Shown piece by piece: positions 33,847 to 41,813 of a stretch of 58,206 nt of DNA. Below the pieces are notes generated by a model, which saw only the letters and a list, made by a program, of their open reading frames with translations, did no database searches and was not told the DNA's origin. The translations under genes and the position numbers were made by a program. The DNA comes from an uncultured Clostridia bacterium (lineage in GTDB: Bacteria > Bacillota > Clostridia > Oscillospirales > Ruminococcaceae), in the NCBI GenBank assembly GCA_947588775.1, contig CANPZQ010000001.1:1-58206 (forward strand), given 5' to 3'. Each line of letters opens with the position of its first letter. The stretch's first letter is position 1.

Positions 33847-35613
33847 ATGAAAGTAATCTATTCAAACGGCACCGTCGGCGAATGCGCACCCGAGGAGGAG
33901 CTGCATATTCTTCGGCACTCCGCCGCCCACATCATGGCGCAGGCGATTTCTCGCCTCTGGCCGGAGGCAAAGTTCGCCTACGGTCCCGCCAACGAGCAGG
34001 GCTTCTACTACGACGTCGACCTCGGCGATAAAACCGTCGGCGAGGAGGATTTGGCAAAAATCGAAGCGGAGATGCAGAAAATCGTCAAGGAAAATCTCCC
34101 GATTCGACCCTTTATTCTTCCCCGCGAGGAGGCCGTGGCGTTCATGCAGGAGCGCGGCGAAAAGTACAAGGTCGAGCATATCGCCGACCTGCCGGAGGAC
34201 GCGGTAATAAGCTTCTACAAGCAGGGCGACTATGTCGACATGTGCGTAGGGCCGCACCTCACCTATACGAAGGGGCTTAAGTCGTTTTTCAAGCTCACCG
34301 CCGTTTCTGGGGCGTACTGGAAAAACAACAAGGACAACAAGATGCTCACCCGAATCAAGGGAATCGCCTTCCGCACCCGCGAGGAGCTTGACAACTATCT
34401 CAAACTCATGGAAGAGGCCGAAAAGCGCGACCACCGCAAAATCGGCAAGGAGATGCGGCTGTTTATGCTCGCCGACGAGGCACCGGGCTTCCCGTTCTTC
34501 CTCCCGAAGGGAATGGTTATAAAGAACGCGCTGATTGACTACTGGCGCGAAATCCACACCCGCGAGCACTATGTAGAGGTTCAGACGCCGATGATTATGA
34601 ACCGCCATCTCTGGGAAACCTCGGGACACTGGGACCACTACAAGGACAACATGTACTCGACGATAATCGACGACGAAACGTACTGCATAAAGCCGATGAA
34701 CTGCCCCGGCGGAGTTATGGTTTACCGCTCGCAGCCCCATTCCTACCGCGACCTGCCGATGCGCGTCGGCGAGCTCGGGCTTGTTCACCGCCATGAGCTT
34801 AAGGGAACGCTTCACGGGCTCTTCCGCGTAAGATGCTTTACGCAGGACGACGCGCATATCTTCATGACGCGCGAGCAGATTACCGACGAAATCATCGGGG
34901 TAGTTAATCTCATCGACGAGGTGTATAAAAAATTCGGCTTCAAGTATACGGTTGAGCTCTCCACCCGCCCGGAGGATTCTATGGGCTCGGACGAGGACTG
35001 GGAGGCCGCGACCAACGGCCTTAAGCTCGCGCTTGAAAAGCTCGGTCTGCCCTATACGGTAAACGAGGGCGACGGGGCGTTCTACGGGCCGAAGATCGAC
35101 TTCCACATCGAGGACTGCCTCGGAAGGTCGTGGCAGTGCGGAACGATTCAGCTCGACTTCCAGATGCCGCTGAACTTCAATCTCGAATACGTCGACCAGA
35201 ACGGCGAAAAGAAGCGTCCGATAATGATTCACCGCGTCGTTTTCGGCTCGATTGAGCGGTTTATCGGAAACCTCATAGAGCAGTTTGCCGGAAAGTTCCC
35301 GACATGGCTCGCGCCGGTTCAGGCAAAGGTGCTTTTGGTTTCGGAAAAATGCGCCGACTACGGCAACAAGGTCTATGAAACTCTTAGAGCCGCTAAGGTT
35401 AGAACCGAGCTCGACGACCGCAACGAGAAAATCGGCTACATGATTCGCGAGGCGCAGGTTCTCGACAGGGTTCCGTATATGGTAATCGTCGGCCAGAAGG
35501 AGGCCGAGGAAGGCACCGTTTCAATCCGCAGGCTCGACACCACCGAAAACGTGACGATGAAGCTTGAGGAGTTTGTAGAGAAGATTACAGCGGAGATTCG
35601 GGATAGGGTTTGA
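33847..35613 (+). CDS. thrS: Threonyl-tRNA synthetase, form without a full TGS domain
   Basis: 588 residues. Editing domain with HSAAH near residue 28 and the partner VDMCVGPH near 137; class II catalytic core with zinc/substrate residues in MNCPGG, the motif 2 region FRVRCFTQDDAH and motif 3 HRVVFGSIERF; C-terminal anticodon-binding domain. Typical ThrRS is about 640 residues and begins with a TGS domain; here only about 20 residues precede the editing domain. This shorter form occurs in other Clostridia, so it is probably functional. AGGAGG precedes the ATG. It is controlled by the T-box upstream and ended by the terminator at 35627-35660. Confidence 0.97.
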   Translation: MKVIYSNGTVGECAPEEELHILRHSAAHIMAQAISRLWPEAKFAYGPANEQGFYYDVDLGDKTVGEEDLAKIEAEMQKIVKENLPIRPFILPREEAVAFMQERGEKYKVEHIADLPEDAVISFYKQGDYVDMCVGPHLTYTKGLKSFFKLTAVSGAYWKNNKDNKMLTRIKGIAFRTREELDNYLKLMEEAEKRDHRKIGKEMRLFMLADEAPGFPFFLPKGMVIKNALIDYWREIHTREHYVEVQTPMIMNRHLWETSGHWDHYKDNMYSTIIDDETYCIKPMNCPGGVMVYRSQPHSYRDLPMRVGELGLVHRHELKGTLHGLFRVRCFTQDDAHIFMTREQITDEIIGVVNLIDEVYKKFGFKYTVELSTRPEDSMGSDEDWEAATNGLKLALEKLGLPYTVNEGDGAFYGPKIDFHIEDCLGRSWQCGTIQLDFQMPLNFNLEYVDQNGEKKRPIMIHRVVFGSIERFIGNLIEQFAGKFPTWLAPVQAKVLLVSEKCADYGNKVYETLRAAKVRTELDDRNEKIGYMIREAQVLDRVPYMVIVGQKEAEEGTVSIRRLDTTENVTMKLEEFVEKITAEIRDRV

Positions 35614-35626
35614 CTGTTATTATGTG

Positions 35627-35660
35627 AAAAAGGCCGCCTTCGGAGTGAGGGCGGCTTTTT
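35627..35660 (+). terminator. Terminator of thrS
   Basis: AAAAAGGCCGCC pairs with GGGCGGCTTTTT around TTCGGAGTGA, shortly after the thrS stop. The A-run on the left arm would let it work in both directions. Confidence 0.85.
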
Positions 35661-36008
35661 GGTGAGGGCTCCCTCCCTTGGGGGAGGGGGTTCCCCACAC
35701 TTAAAGACCCGCACCCATTCCCACGCTTACAATACACTAAACCTATTCCGCTCTCGTTCTCCAAAAAGTAACAACACGCCTTCACTGAAACAAAAAATTC
35801 TCCTCCCTCGCCTACCGTCCAACTCCAAAACAAATCTCTCAACTGCGGCCCAATCATTATCCTCAGAAGTAACAGTGCCTTTGGCAGCAAGCAACTTTAT
35901 AATAACAGCTTCCAAATCGTACCTCTATACCTTAATTTGCTGAGACTTGATTTGTCAAGGGTGTTTTCTGCAAAATTTTCATATGTTTTATAATACGGTT
36001 ATTTGGAG
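35661..36008. other. Non-coding or relic DNA between thrS and secF
   Basis: It begins with a CTCCCTCCC/GGGGGAGGG hairpin near 35670-35690, then AT-richer sequence unlike the flanking genes. The one short open frame (minus, 35727-35915) is listed separately. The composition and the recombinase relic at 36009 suggest debris of a past insertion. Confidence 0.5.
35727..35915 (-). CDS. Possible small ORF or gene relic
   Basis: 62 codons from a TTG at 35915, with AGAGGT 7 bases upstream. The first half (KLLAAKGTVTSEDNDWAAVE) looks protein-like; the end is rich in Arg and Phe and looks random. Codon use is AT-richer than in the neighbouring genes. No family was recognised. It may be a fragment of inserted DNA. 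Confidence 0.2.
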   Translation of the reverse strand: MEAVIIKLLAAKGTVTSEDNDWAAVERFVLELDGRRGRRIFCFSEGVLLLFGERERNRFSVL

Positions 36009-36179
36009 ATGACAGAACTGACGCCTGTGATACTTAACGATTTAGTCAAGACGGTATACGTTCACAAGCCTAAAAAAGTCGATGGCAAGCGTGTTGTGGA
36101 CATAGATGTTTCCTATAATTTCGTGGGAATCTTGCCGAAAAGCCTGTTTGAGGACATAAAAAACGAACCGATGGAATAA
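36009..36179 (+). pseudogene. C-terminal relic of a large serine recombinase (DUF4368-type end)
   Basis: A 56-codon open frame with ELTPVILNDLVKTVYVHKP and VDIDVSYNFVGILP, the pattern that ends large serine recombinases of conjugative and mobilizable elements in Clostridia. The frame is closed by a stop 15 bp upstream, and the catalytic and DNA-binding parts are missing, so this is a relic. It is AT-rich relative to its surroundings. Its last codons overlap the secF terminator hairpin. I am confident of the resemblance from motif memory, not from a search. Confidence 0.6.
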
Positions 36180-36191
36180 CACATCGGTTCG
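36158..36191 (-). terminator. Terminator of secD-secF, overlapping the recombinase relic
   Basis: On the minus strand, CGAACCGATG (36182-36191) pairs with CATCGGTTCG (36164-36173), followed by TTTTTTATG. The stem is 10 bp and perfect. It covers the end and stop codon of the recombinase relic. Confidence 0.85.
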
Positions 36192-36259
36192 GAAAACAAT
36201 CAAAAGTTGTTTTATTAAGAACTACCTTCGGCGTACCTTTTTATATTCCCAAAAATCTC

Positions 36260-37204
36260 TTACTTCGCGGCCTTCGCGGCGTGCTTTTTGTCGAGCGCGC
36301 CCTGCCATACGGTCCAGAGGGTCGGGGCGATGCAGTTGGAGCTGTAAACGCCGGCCAGAAGCCCGATTACAAGCGGGAACGCGAAGCTTAGAATCGACTC
36401 GACGCCCGCAACAAGCGAAACGATGCAAATCGTCGCCATCGCGATAACGGTCGTGGCAGTTGTGTGGACAGAACGCCCGAACGACTGCGTAACGCTCATG
36501 TTCACAAGCTCGGCAAGCGATTTCTCGGTGCCGTAGAGGCGGCGGTTTTCACGGATTCTGTCGTAGATGATGATGGTCGCGTTAATCGAGTAGCCCAAAA
36601 TCGTGAGCAGAACCGCCATGAAGTTGGAATCGATGTCGAAGCGGCAAATCAGGCAGCAAGCGTATACGAAGCACATGTCGTGGACAAGCGCGACGACCGC
36701 GCAGCAGCCAGCAACCCAGCCGCCGATTCTGCGGAAGCGGAAGCCGATGTAGATAATCATCACAACCGCCGAGAAGATAACCGCGACGATACACTTTCCG
36801 AAGAAGCCGGAGCCGGTCGACGGGTCGACGTCCTGCGAGCTGTAAAGCTCAAGGTTCGCGGAGGCGAATTGCTCCTGGAGCGTTTCGGTAAGCTCGGACT
36901 GCGCGTCGGCGGTAAGTCCCTCGGAGGAGGGGAAGCTGAGCGCGACGGTCGTTTCGCCGTCGGCAAGGCTCTCGCCCAACGTCGCGTTGCACTGCTGTCC
37001 GGTGGCGGACTGTGCGGCGGCGGCGACGGCGTTTTCGTCGACGGTTCCGTCGTAGGAATAGGTGATAATCGTGCCGCCCTTGAATTCAATGGCGACGTTC
37101 ATGCCGAAAACGGCGGTGAAAACGAAGGAAAGAATTATTACCGCAAGCGAAACGATATAGAAAATCTTTCTCTTTCCCACAACGTCAAAGGTTTTATTCT
37201 TCAT
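36260..37204 (-). CDS. secF: Protein translocase subunit SecF
   Basis: 314 residues with the RND-type layout of SecF: a helix at about 14-34, a periplasmic-side domain with AIEFKGGTIITY, then five C-terminal helices. SecDF uses proton flow to pull secreted proteins out of the SecYEG channel. The TM4 motif reads GYSINATIIIYDRIREN; the Asp usual in GYSxxDT is Ala here, while the Asp of YDRIREN is kept. The start ATG 37204 lies inside the end of secD (11-bp overlap) with GGAGGTG upstream. Confidence 0.95.
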   Translation of the reverse strand: MKNKTFDVVGKRKIFYIVSLAVIILSFVFTAVFGMNVAIEFKGGTIITYSYDGTVDENAVAAAAQSATGQQCNATLGESLADGETTVALSFPSSEGLTADAQSELTETLQEQFASANLELYSSQDVDPSTGSGFFGKCIVAVIFSAVVMIIYIGFRFRRIGGWVAGCCAVVALVHDMCFVYACCLICRFDIDSNFMAVLLTILGYSINATIIIYDRIRENRRLYGTEKSLAELVNMSVTQSFGRSVHTTATTVIAMATICIVSLVAGVESILSFAFPLVIGLLAGVYSSNCIAPTLWTVWQGALDKKHAAKAAK

Positions 37205-38606
37205 TTGCGACACCTCCGTACAGCTTGGGATTGCGGAGCGACTTGAACTTCGCAAGCGACGCGAGCATAAGCCTCGTCGCGCCTACTCCGAATACGAAGT
37301 TAAGGATAACGCCGACGAGAAGCGTATAGCCGAAGGAATAGACGGTGCCTTCAATGGTGGTCGGGAAGAGGAAGTAGAGCCACTTCATGACAATCGCGAA
37401 GGCGGAATCCGGCGGGCCGAACGCGCCCATGAGTATAATGGCGACAAAGACGATGGTGATGTTTCCGTCGAAGATGGCGGCCCACGCCCTTGAATAGCCC
37501 TGCTCAAGAGCACTGTAGAGGCCCTTGCCGTTCCGGAGCTCTTCCTTTACGCGCTCAAAGGTGACGACGTTCGCGTCGACGCCCATACCTACCGCAAGGA
37601 TAATACCCGCGATACCGGGGAGCGTAAGGGTGAAGCTCGGAATGTTCCCGAAGAAGCCCGTGATGCAGGCAATAGTGCCGACGACCTGTCCGAAGAGGGC
37701 AATCGAGGCGACAATTCCGGGAAGTCTGTAGACAATAATCATGTAGATGCAGATGACGACGAAGGCGATAACTCCCGCGAGAACCATCGCGTTTCTCGCG
37801 CCCGCGCCGAGGGTCGGCGAAATGGTGGAGAAGTTCGACGTTACCATCTTATAAGGCAGCGCGCCGGCGGAAATCTTATCGGCGAGGGCCTTCGCGGAGT
37901 CGTAGTCGAACGCCTCCGAGGTAATCTGCGCCTGTCCGTCGGTGATTGCCGTTTCGACGGTCGGATAGCTTATGCAGGTGTCGTCCATCCAGATAGAAAT
38001 AGTGCCGTTCGTTTCGGCAAGGCGGGCGGTCGCCTCGGCGAAGTCGGCGGTGCCGGTTTCGTCAAATTCGAGAGAAACGGCAAACTTATACTCGCCGTCC
38101 TCCTCCCACCAGACAGCCTGCGCGCTGTTTACATGCTCGCCGGTGACGATTACGTTTTCGGCGGTAATTCCGGTCGGTAGACCGTATTCGTCGACCTCGT
38201 GGCCCTCGCGGAACGTAAGCTCGGCGGTTTCGCCAAGCTCGCGGACGGCGGCTTCGGGGTCAAAGTTCTCCTCGCCCGCCTGCCACGGGAATCTGACGAT
38301 GATGTCATAGTTTGAATAGTCGACGTAAAGCTCGTAGTCGGTAATGCCGAGGTTTACAAGTCTTACCTCGATGGCGGCCTTTGCGGCGTCCATCTGCGCC
38401 TCGGTGGCGGTAACGCCCTCCGGCGGTGCGAACGTGACGTCAACGCCGCCGCTGATGTCGATGCCCCAGCGGATTTCATCGACGCCCTTGATGTGGCTCG
38501 TTTTAATATCGCCGTAGTAGGTGCTCACGCCGTTGAAGGTCAGAAACGCGAACACGGCTATCAGCACGACAACGATAAAGAACACGGGTTTTTTAATGCG
38601 TCGCAC
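37194..38606 (-). CDS. secD: Protein translocase subunit SecD
   Basis: 470 residues: an N-terminal helix (about 7-27), a large outward domain with RWGIDISGGVDVTF and a P1 head region, then five C-terminal helices with GIILAVGMGVDANVVTFERV, which carries the conserved proton-relay Asp. The start is GTG 38606, with AAGGAGG 7 bases upstream; no in-frame ATG suits better. It is the first gene of the secD-secF operon, under the promoter at 38726-38754. Confidence 0.95.
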   Translation of the reverse strand: MRRIKKPVFFIVVVLIAVFAFLTFNGVSTYYGDIKTSHIKGVDEIRWGIDISGGVDVTFAPPEGVTATEAQMDAAKAAIEVRLVNLGITDYELYVDYSNYDIIVRFPWQAGEENFDPEAAVRELGETAELTFREGHEVDEYGLPTGITAENVIVTGEHVNSAQAVWWEEDGEYKFAVSLEFDETGTADFAEATARLAETNGTISIWMDDTCISYPTVETAITDGQAQITSEAFDYDSAKALADKISAGALPYKMVTSNFSTISPTLGAGARNAMVLAGVIAFVVICIYMIIVYRLPGIVASIALFGQVVGTIACITGFFGNIPSFTLTLPGIAGIILAVGMGVDANVVTFERVKEELRNGKGLYSALEQGYSRAWAAIFDGNITIVFVAIILMGAFGPPDSAFAIVMKWLYFLFPTTIEGTVYSFGYTLLVGVILNFVFGVGATRLMLASLAKFKSLRNPKLYGGVANEE

Positions 38607-38725
38607 TTTATATCCTCCTTCTGATAGATTGCGGACTCGGGGCGCAGCCGCCTTTTGTCCGTAAATAAAAAGCACAGTAAGGCCGAAACGGCGGTTCCGG
38701 CCTTTAGGTCAGCGCATTCCTATAT

Positions 38726-38754
38726 ATTATAGTCTTGTCCGCAAAAAAAGTCAA
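38726..38754 (-). promoter_or_regulatory. Promoter of secD-secF
   Basis: On the minus strand: TTGACT (38749-38754), 17-bp spacer, TATAAT (38726-38731). A small hairpin GGCCG/CGGCC follows near 38680-38707 in the leader. Confidence 0.8.
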
Positions 38755-38825
38755 TAGAAAAACCAAAAAAATCCGGGGATTGGGGAATTTTTTGGGGGCG
38801 CAGGGTTATGAAGCGGGGAGAGAGG

Positions 38826-38914
38826 GGGCGAAGCCCGGCCGGCCCGGAGGGACGGCCCCCGCGGCCGGAGGCCGCGGGCGTCGGCCGCGTATGCGGCCGA
38901 CAGGGGCTTCGCCC
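38826..38914. repeat. Cloverleaf-like GC-rich palindromic element
   Basis: Outer arms GGGCGAAGCCC (38826-38836) and GGGCTTCGCCC (38904-38914) enclose three hairpins: GGCCG/CGGCC, CCGCGGCC/GGCCGCGG and GTCGGCCGC/GCGGCCGAC. It could form a four-way junction on either strand. It lies between the lipoprotein gene and the secD promoter and may also act as a terminator. Confidence 0.7.
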
Positions 38915-38965
38915 TAAGCCCCCGCATTTTGCCGAGGCCGGGTAAGAGCCGCCGCCAAAGCCCGC

Positions 38966-39610
38966 TCAGAAGCCGTTTACGAGGCGGTCGCGTACGACCT
39001 CAATCCAGCGGTATTCACGGGTATACCAGTAGTTTTCCGCGAGTGCGTCGAGGTACTGCGAAACGGTGTCGGCGTTGATTCCCGCCTCGGTGTATTCGGT
39101 GGCGTTGTGGCTCGAAAGCCAGCTTACGTCGTATTCCGCGTCGTCAACGGTGATAGAGGGCGTTCCCGCGAAGCCCTCGGCCGACGGCGTAAGCATCATA
39201 AGCATCGTGAAGTCGGAAATCTTCTGCTTGAACTTCGCGAGCGCGTCCTCGGGGAAGGAAAGTGCGAGATAGGAATCCGTCTTTTCGCTGATTTGGTCGT
39301 AGGTGATTCCCGCCTGCCGCCAGTCGTAGATGTTGTGCTCGTAGAGCCAGCCGAGGTTGAAGGCGCGGTCGCCGACGTAAATCGCGTATTCGTCAGCTTC
39401 AAACTCCGCAAGGTCGGCCTCCGGCATATCCTCGGGGTCGCAGAACTCGGAAACCTCGATAGGCGGCTCAACAGGCGGCTCGGTTACGACGGGAGCCTCG
39501 GTTTCGGGGGCGTCGGTGCCTCCGCCTTCCTCGACGGGGGCCGCATCCCCGCATGCCGCAAGCGTCAGAGCCATCGCGGCGGCAAGAATAAGTGAAAGAA
39601 ATTTTTTCAT
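38966..39610 (-). CDS. Lipoprotein of unknown function
   Basis: 214 residues: lipoprotein signal with LAAC (lipid Cys 20), an acidic Pro/Glu/Thr linker (about 22-60), then a mixed alpha/beta domain with two similar segments, each ending in a short acidic, Trp-containing stretch (FNLGWLYEHNIYDWRQAGIT and YDVSWLSSHNATEYTEAGIN). The two segments align well, so the protein has an internal duplication of about 90 residues. No known family was recognised. It follows glyQS by 37 bp and is probably cotranscribed with it; AGGAGG precedes the ATG. Confidence 0.85.
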   Translation of the reverse strand: MKKFLSLILAAAMALTLAACGDAAPVEEGGGTDAPETEAPVVTEPPVEPPIEVSEFCDPEDMPEADLAEFEADEYAIYVGDRAFNLGWLYEHNIYDWRQAGITYDQISEKTDSYLALSFPEDALAKFKQKISDFTMLMMLTPSAEGFAGTPSITVDDAEYDVSWLSSHNATEYTEAGINADTVSQYLDALAENYWYTREYRWIEVVRDRLVNGF

Positions 39611-39647
39611 TGCAAATACCTCCTGAATATATACGTTATAAATAGGG

Positions 39648-41027
39648 TCAGAAGTTGATTTTCCCGCCGATATAGCCTTCGACCTCGGAAATCGGCATTC
39701 TTACCTGCTCCATTGTGTCGCGGTCGCGGACGGTTACGCAGCCGTCGGTTTCGGAATCGAAGTCGTAGGTAACGCACCACGGGGTGCCGATTTCGTCCTC
39801 GCGCCTGTAGCGTTTGCCGATTGAGCCGGTTTCGTCGAAATCCGTCATGAACGCGCGGGAGAGCCGTTCATACACCTTGAGCGCGCCATCGGAGAGCTTT
39901 TTGGAGAGCGGGAGCACCGCGCACTTGTAGGGCGCGACGGCGGGACTAAGGTGCAAAACGGTGCGGACGTCGTTCTTCTCCGCGTCGATGACCTCCTCGT
40001 CGTAGGCTTCGCACAGAAGCGCGAGAACCGTTCTGTCGAGGCCGTAGGTGGATTCGATGATATAGGGGATATATCTCTCGTTGGTTTCGGGGTCGAGATA
40101 GGTGAGGTTCGTCCCGGAGTATTCCTGATGGCGGGTGAGGTCGAAGTTTGTGCGGTTGTGGGTGCCGTTGATTTCCCCCCAGCCGAACGGGAACAGGAAC
40201 TCGATGTCGCAGGCGGCCTTCGCGTAGTGCGCAAGCTTTTCATGGTCGTGGAATCTCAGATGCTCCGCCGGAAGTCCCAAATCCTCGAAATACTTTTTGC
40301 CGTACTCCTTGAAATATTCATAGAGCTCGCCGTCGGTTCCCTCTTTGCAGAAGGTCTGGAATTCCATCTGCTCGAACTCAATCGTTCTGAAGGTGAAGTT
40401 TCCGGGGGTGATCTCGTTGCGGAAGGCCTTTCCTATCTGACCGATGGAGAACGGAAGCTTTGCGCGCATGGTGCGCTGGACGTTCAGGAAGTTTACATAT
40501 TCTCCCTGCGCGTTTTCGGGGCGGAGGTAGATTACGCTCTTTGAATCGTTCGTAACGCCGCGGAAGGTCTGGAACATCAGGTTGAACTCGCGGATGTCGG
40601 TAAAGTTGTGCTTGCCGCACTTCGGGCAGGGGATATGATGGTCCTTGATATATTGGAACATCTCTTCCTTGGTCATTCCGTCGGCGTGGGCGTCGGGGTC
40701 GAAGTCGTCAATCAGGTTGTCGGCGCGGTGGCGGGTCTTGCATTCGCGGCAGTCCAAAAGCGGGTCGGAAAAGCTCGCGACGTGGCCCGACGCCTCCCAT
40801 ACGCGGGGGTGCATAAGAATATCCGCGTCGACCTCATAGGAATTTTTGCGCTCCTGAATGAAGCGTTTGCGCCATGTGTCTTTGACGTTGTTTTTGAGGC
40901 GGGAGCCGAGGGGGCCGTAGTCCCATGTGTTGGCGAGGCCGCCGTAGATGTCGCTTCCGGGGAAGATGAAGCCGCGGCCCTTGCAAAGCTCGACGATTTT
41001 AGACATGTTTTTTTCTGTATTTTCCAT
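39648..41027 (-). CDS. glyQS: Glycyl-tRNA synthetase (single-chain, alpha2 type)
   Basis: 459 residues. Class II core with motif 1 around GSRLKNNVKDTWRKRF, motif 2 FRNEITPGNFTFRTIEFEQ and motif 3 ESTYGLDRTVLALLCEA; Cys pairs CRECK and CPKCGKH in the insertion may bind zinc; a C-terminal anticodon-binding domain follows. The start is ATG 41027, with GAGGAGATAAAT in front. No T-box is present in its short leader, unlike many Bacillota glyQS genes. Its ribosome-binding site AGGAGAT is complementary to a stretch of the small RNA candidate encoded divergently at 41218-41335. Confidence 0.97.
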   Translation of the reverse strand: MENTEKNMSKIVELCKGRGFIFPGSDIYGGLANTWDYGPLGSRLKNNVKDTWRKRFIQERKNSYEVDADILMHPRVWEASGHVASFSDPLLDCRECKTRHRADNLIDDFDPDAHADGMTKEEMFQYIKDHHIPCPKCGKHNFTDIREFNLMFQTFRGVTNDSKSVIYLRPENAQGEYVNFLNVQRTMRAKLPFSIGQIGKAFRNEITPGNFTFRTIEFEQMEFQTFCKEGTDGELYEYFKEYGKKYFEDLGLPAEHLRFHDHEKLAHYAKAACDIEFLFPFGWGEINGTHNRTNFDLTRHQEYSGTNLTYLDPETNERYIPYIIESTYGLDRTVLALLCEAYDEEVIDAEKNDVRTVLHLSPAVAPYKCAVLPLSKKLSDGALKVYERLSRAFMTDFDETGSIGKRYRREDEIGTPWCVTYDFDSETDGCVTVRDRDTMEQVRMPISEVEGYIGGKINF

Positions 41028-41061
41028 ATTTATCTCCTCGTTTCGGATAATATTCACTGAC

Positions 41062-41090
41062 ATTTTACCCCCGAAACGGCGGTATGTCAA
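41062..41090 (-). promoter_or_regulatory. Promoter of glyQS
   Basis: On the minus strand: TTGACA (41085-41090), 17-bp spacer, TAAAAT (41062-41067), leaving a leader of about 30 bases. Confidence 0.75.
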
Positions 41091-41182
41091 TAGCAACGGC
41101 GGCATTTCGGGAGGATTTTTTCGTCATAATCAATAAAAGCGGGCAAATCTTAAGAAATTTTTCACAAATTTTCAAAAATTAC

Positions 41183-41211
41183 TTGACAAGTGCGGCGTTA
41201 TGTGCTATTAT
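41183..41211 (+). promoter_or_regulatory. Promoter of the candidate small RNA
   Basis: TTGACA (41183-41188), 17-bp spacer, TATTAT (41206-41211). It is divergent from glyQS and followed within 125 bp by a strong terminator. Confidence 0.75.
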
Positions 41212-41217
41212 AATTTC

Positions 41218-41335
41218 GCGGAAAGGAAAACCGGCCGAATTGCGCCGCCTTTCGCGTATGATTCACGCCATCTCCTAATTGTATAAACCACTTCTTGCAG
41301 CAAGAGCGTCCGGAAGGACGCTCTTGCTGTTTTTT
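41218..41335 (+). ncRNA. Candidate orphan small RNA
   Basis: A transcript of about 118 bases is bounded by a near-consensus promoter and a 13-bp perfect terminator stem (AGCAAGAGCGTCC at 41299-41311 with 41316-41328, GGAA tetraloop) followed by GTTTTTTG. The 5' part can fold (CGCGGAAAGG with CCTTTCGCG). Between the hairpins lies an unpaired ATCTCCT (41270-41276), an anti-ribosome-binding-site sequence. The only open frame is six codons (41258-41278) without a ribosome-binding site, and no plus-strand gene follows. It did not match a small RNA class I know. Its targets are unknown; the glyQS start region is one complementarity match. Confidence 0.6.
41299..41335 (+). terminator. Terminator of the candidate small RNA
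   Basis: A 13-bp perfect stem with a GGAA loop and a T6 tail. No gene lies upstream on this strand within 5 kb other than the small RNA unit. Confidence 0.9.
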
Positions 41336-41574
41336 GTTGGGGGTGGGGGGATGTGAGGGAGGATTTATAGGGAGTGGCCGAAACGGACACATTTAAGTGA
41401 ATAACGTCTTGCGAAAAGTAGCAAGTATCGGTATATAATCAGACGTATAGCTTCTATAATGCGTTTGGCTTGGACACTCATGATTGTATACAAGCCGCTG
41501 TACAAATGGGGGAGGCCTGAACCGAATCCCACCCTCTCTCCGCCTGCGGAGTTTTAGCGAGGTTAAGGTTTGGG

Positions 41575-41604
41575 GAGCCCCCTCTCCCCAAGGGGAGGGG
41601 GAGC
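41575..41604. repeat. GC-rich hairpin
   Basis: CCCCCTCTCCCC and GGGGAGGGGG flank AA. It resembles the hairpin after the thrS terminator (35670-35690) and belongs to the repeat-rich gap between the small RNA and the sigma-factor operon. Confidence 0.5.
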
Positions 41605-41650
41605 ATAGCCTTGCCAAATATCGCCCTCCCCAACCTCTCCGCTGACCCCC

Positions 41651-41735
41651 GCGCGGCGGGAAAAGCTGCCTCTCTGCGCCCCACCCACCCACCCCCCCGC
41701 CATTTCCCGCCCTTCCCCCGCTTTTCCCGCCGCGC
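41651..41735 (-). repeat. G-tract hairpin repeat, copy 5
   Basis: A 16-bp perfect stem, GCGCGGCGGGAAAAGC (41651-41666) with 41720-41735. The G tract (GGGTGGGTGGGTGGGG), followed by CGCAGAGA, reads on the minus strand. Confidence 0.85.
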
Positions 41736-41754
41736 TCCCCTCCCCAAATATCCA

Positions 41755-41784
41755 CAAAAAAGCAGCCGCCCCATCAGCGACTGC
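41755..41784 (-). terminator. Terminator of the sigma-factor/propeller operon
   Basis: On the minus strand, GCAGTCGC (41776-41783) pairs with GCGGCTGC (41762-41769, one G-T pair), followed by TTTTTT. Confidence 0.75.
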
Positions 41785-41813
41785 CCTTTTTTATTCAATT
41801 AACAATTCACATC

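Noticed and set aside
33862..35232. A 456-codon open frame on the minus strand across thrS
   Set aside because: It is the mirror of a clear thrS gene, with no independent features.
41258..41278. A six-codon leader peptide (MIHAIS) in the candidate small RNA
   Set aside because: There is no ribosome-binding site and no downstream gene that it could attenuate.
4357..41400. A shared CACATTTAAG near 4371 and 41388 as insertion-sequence ends
   Set aside because: The match is only 10 bp and the flanks do not align, so chance is a sufficient explanation.
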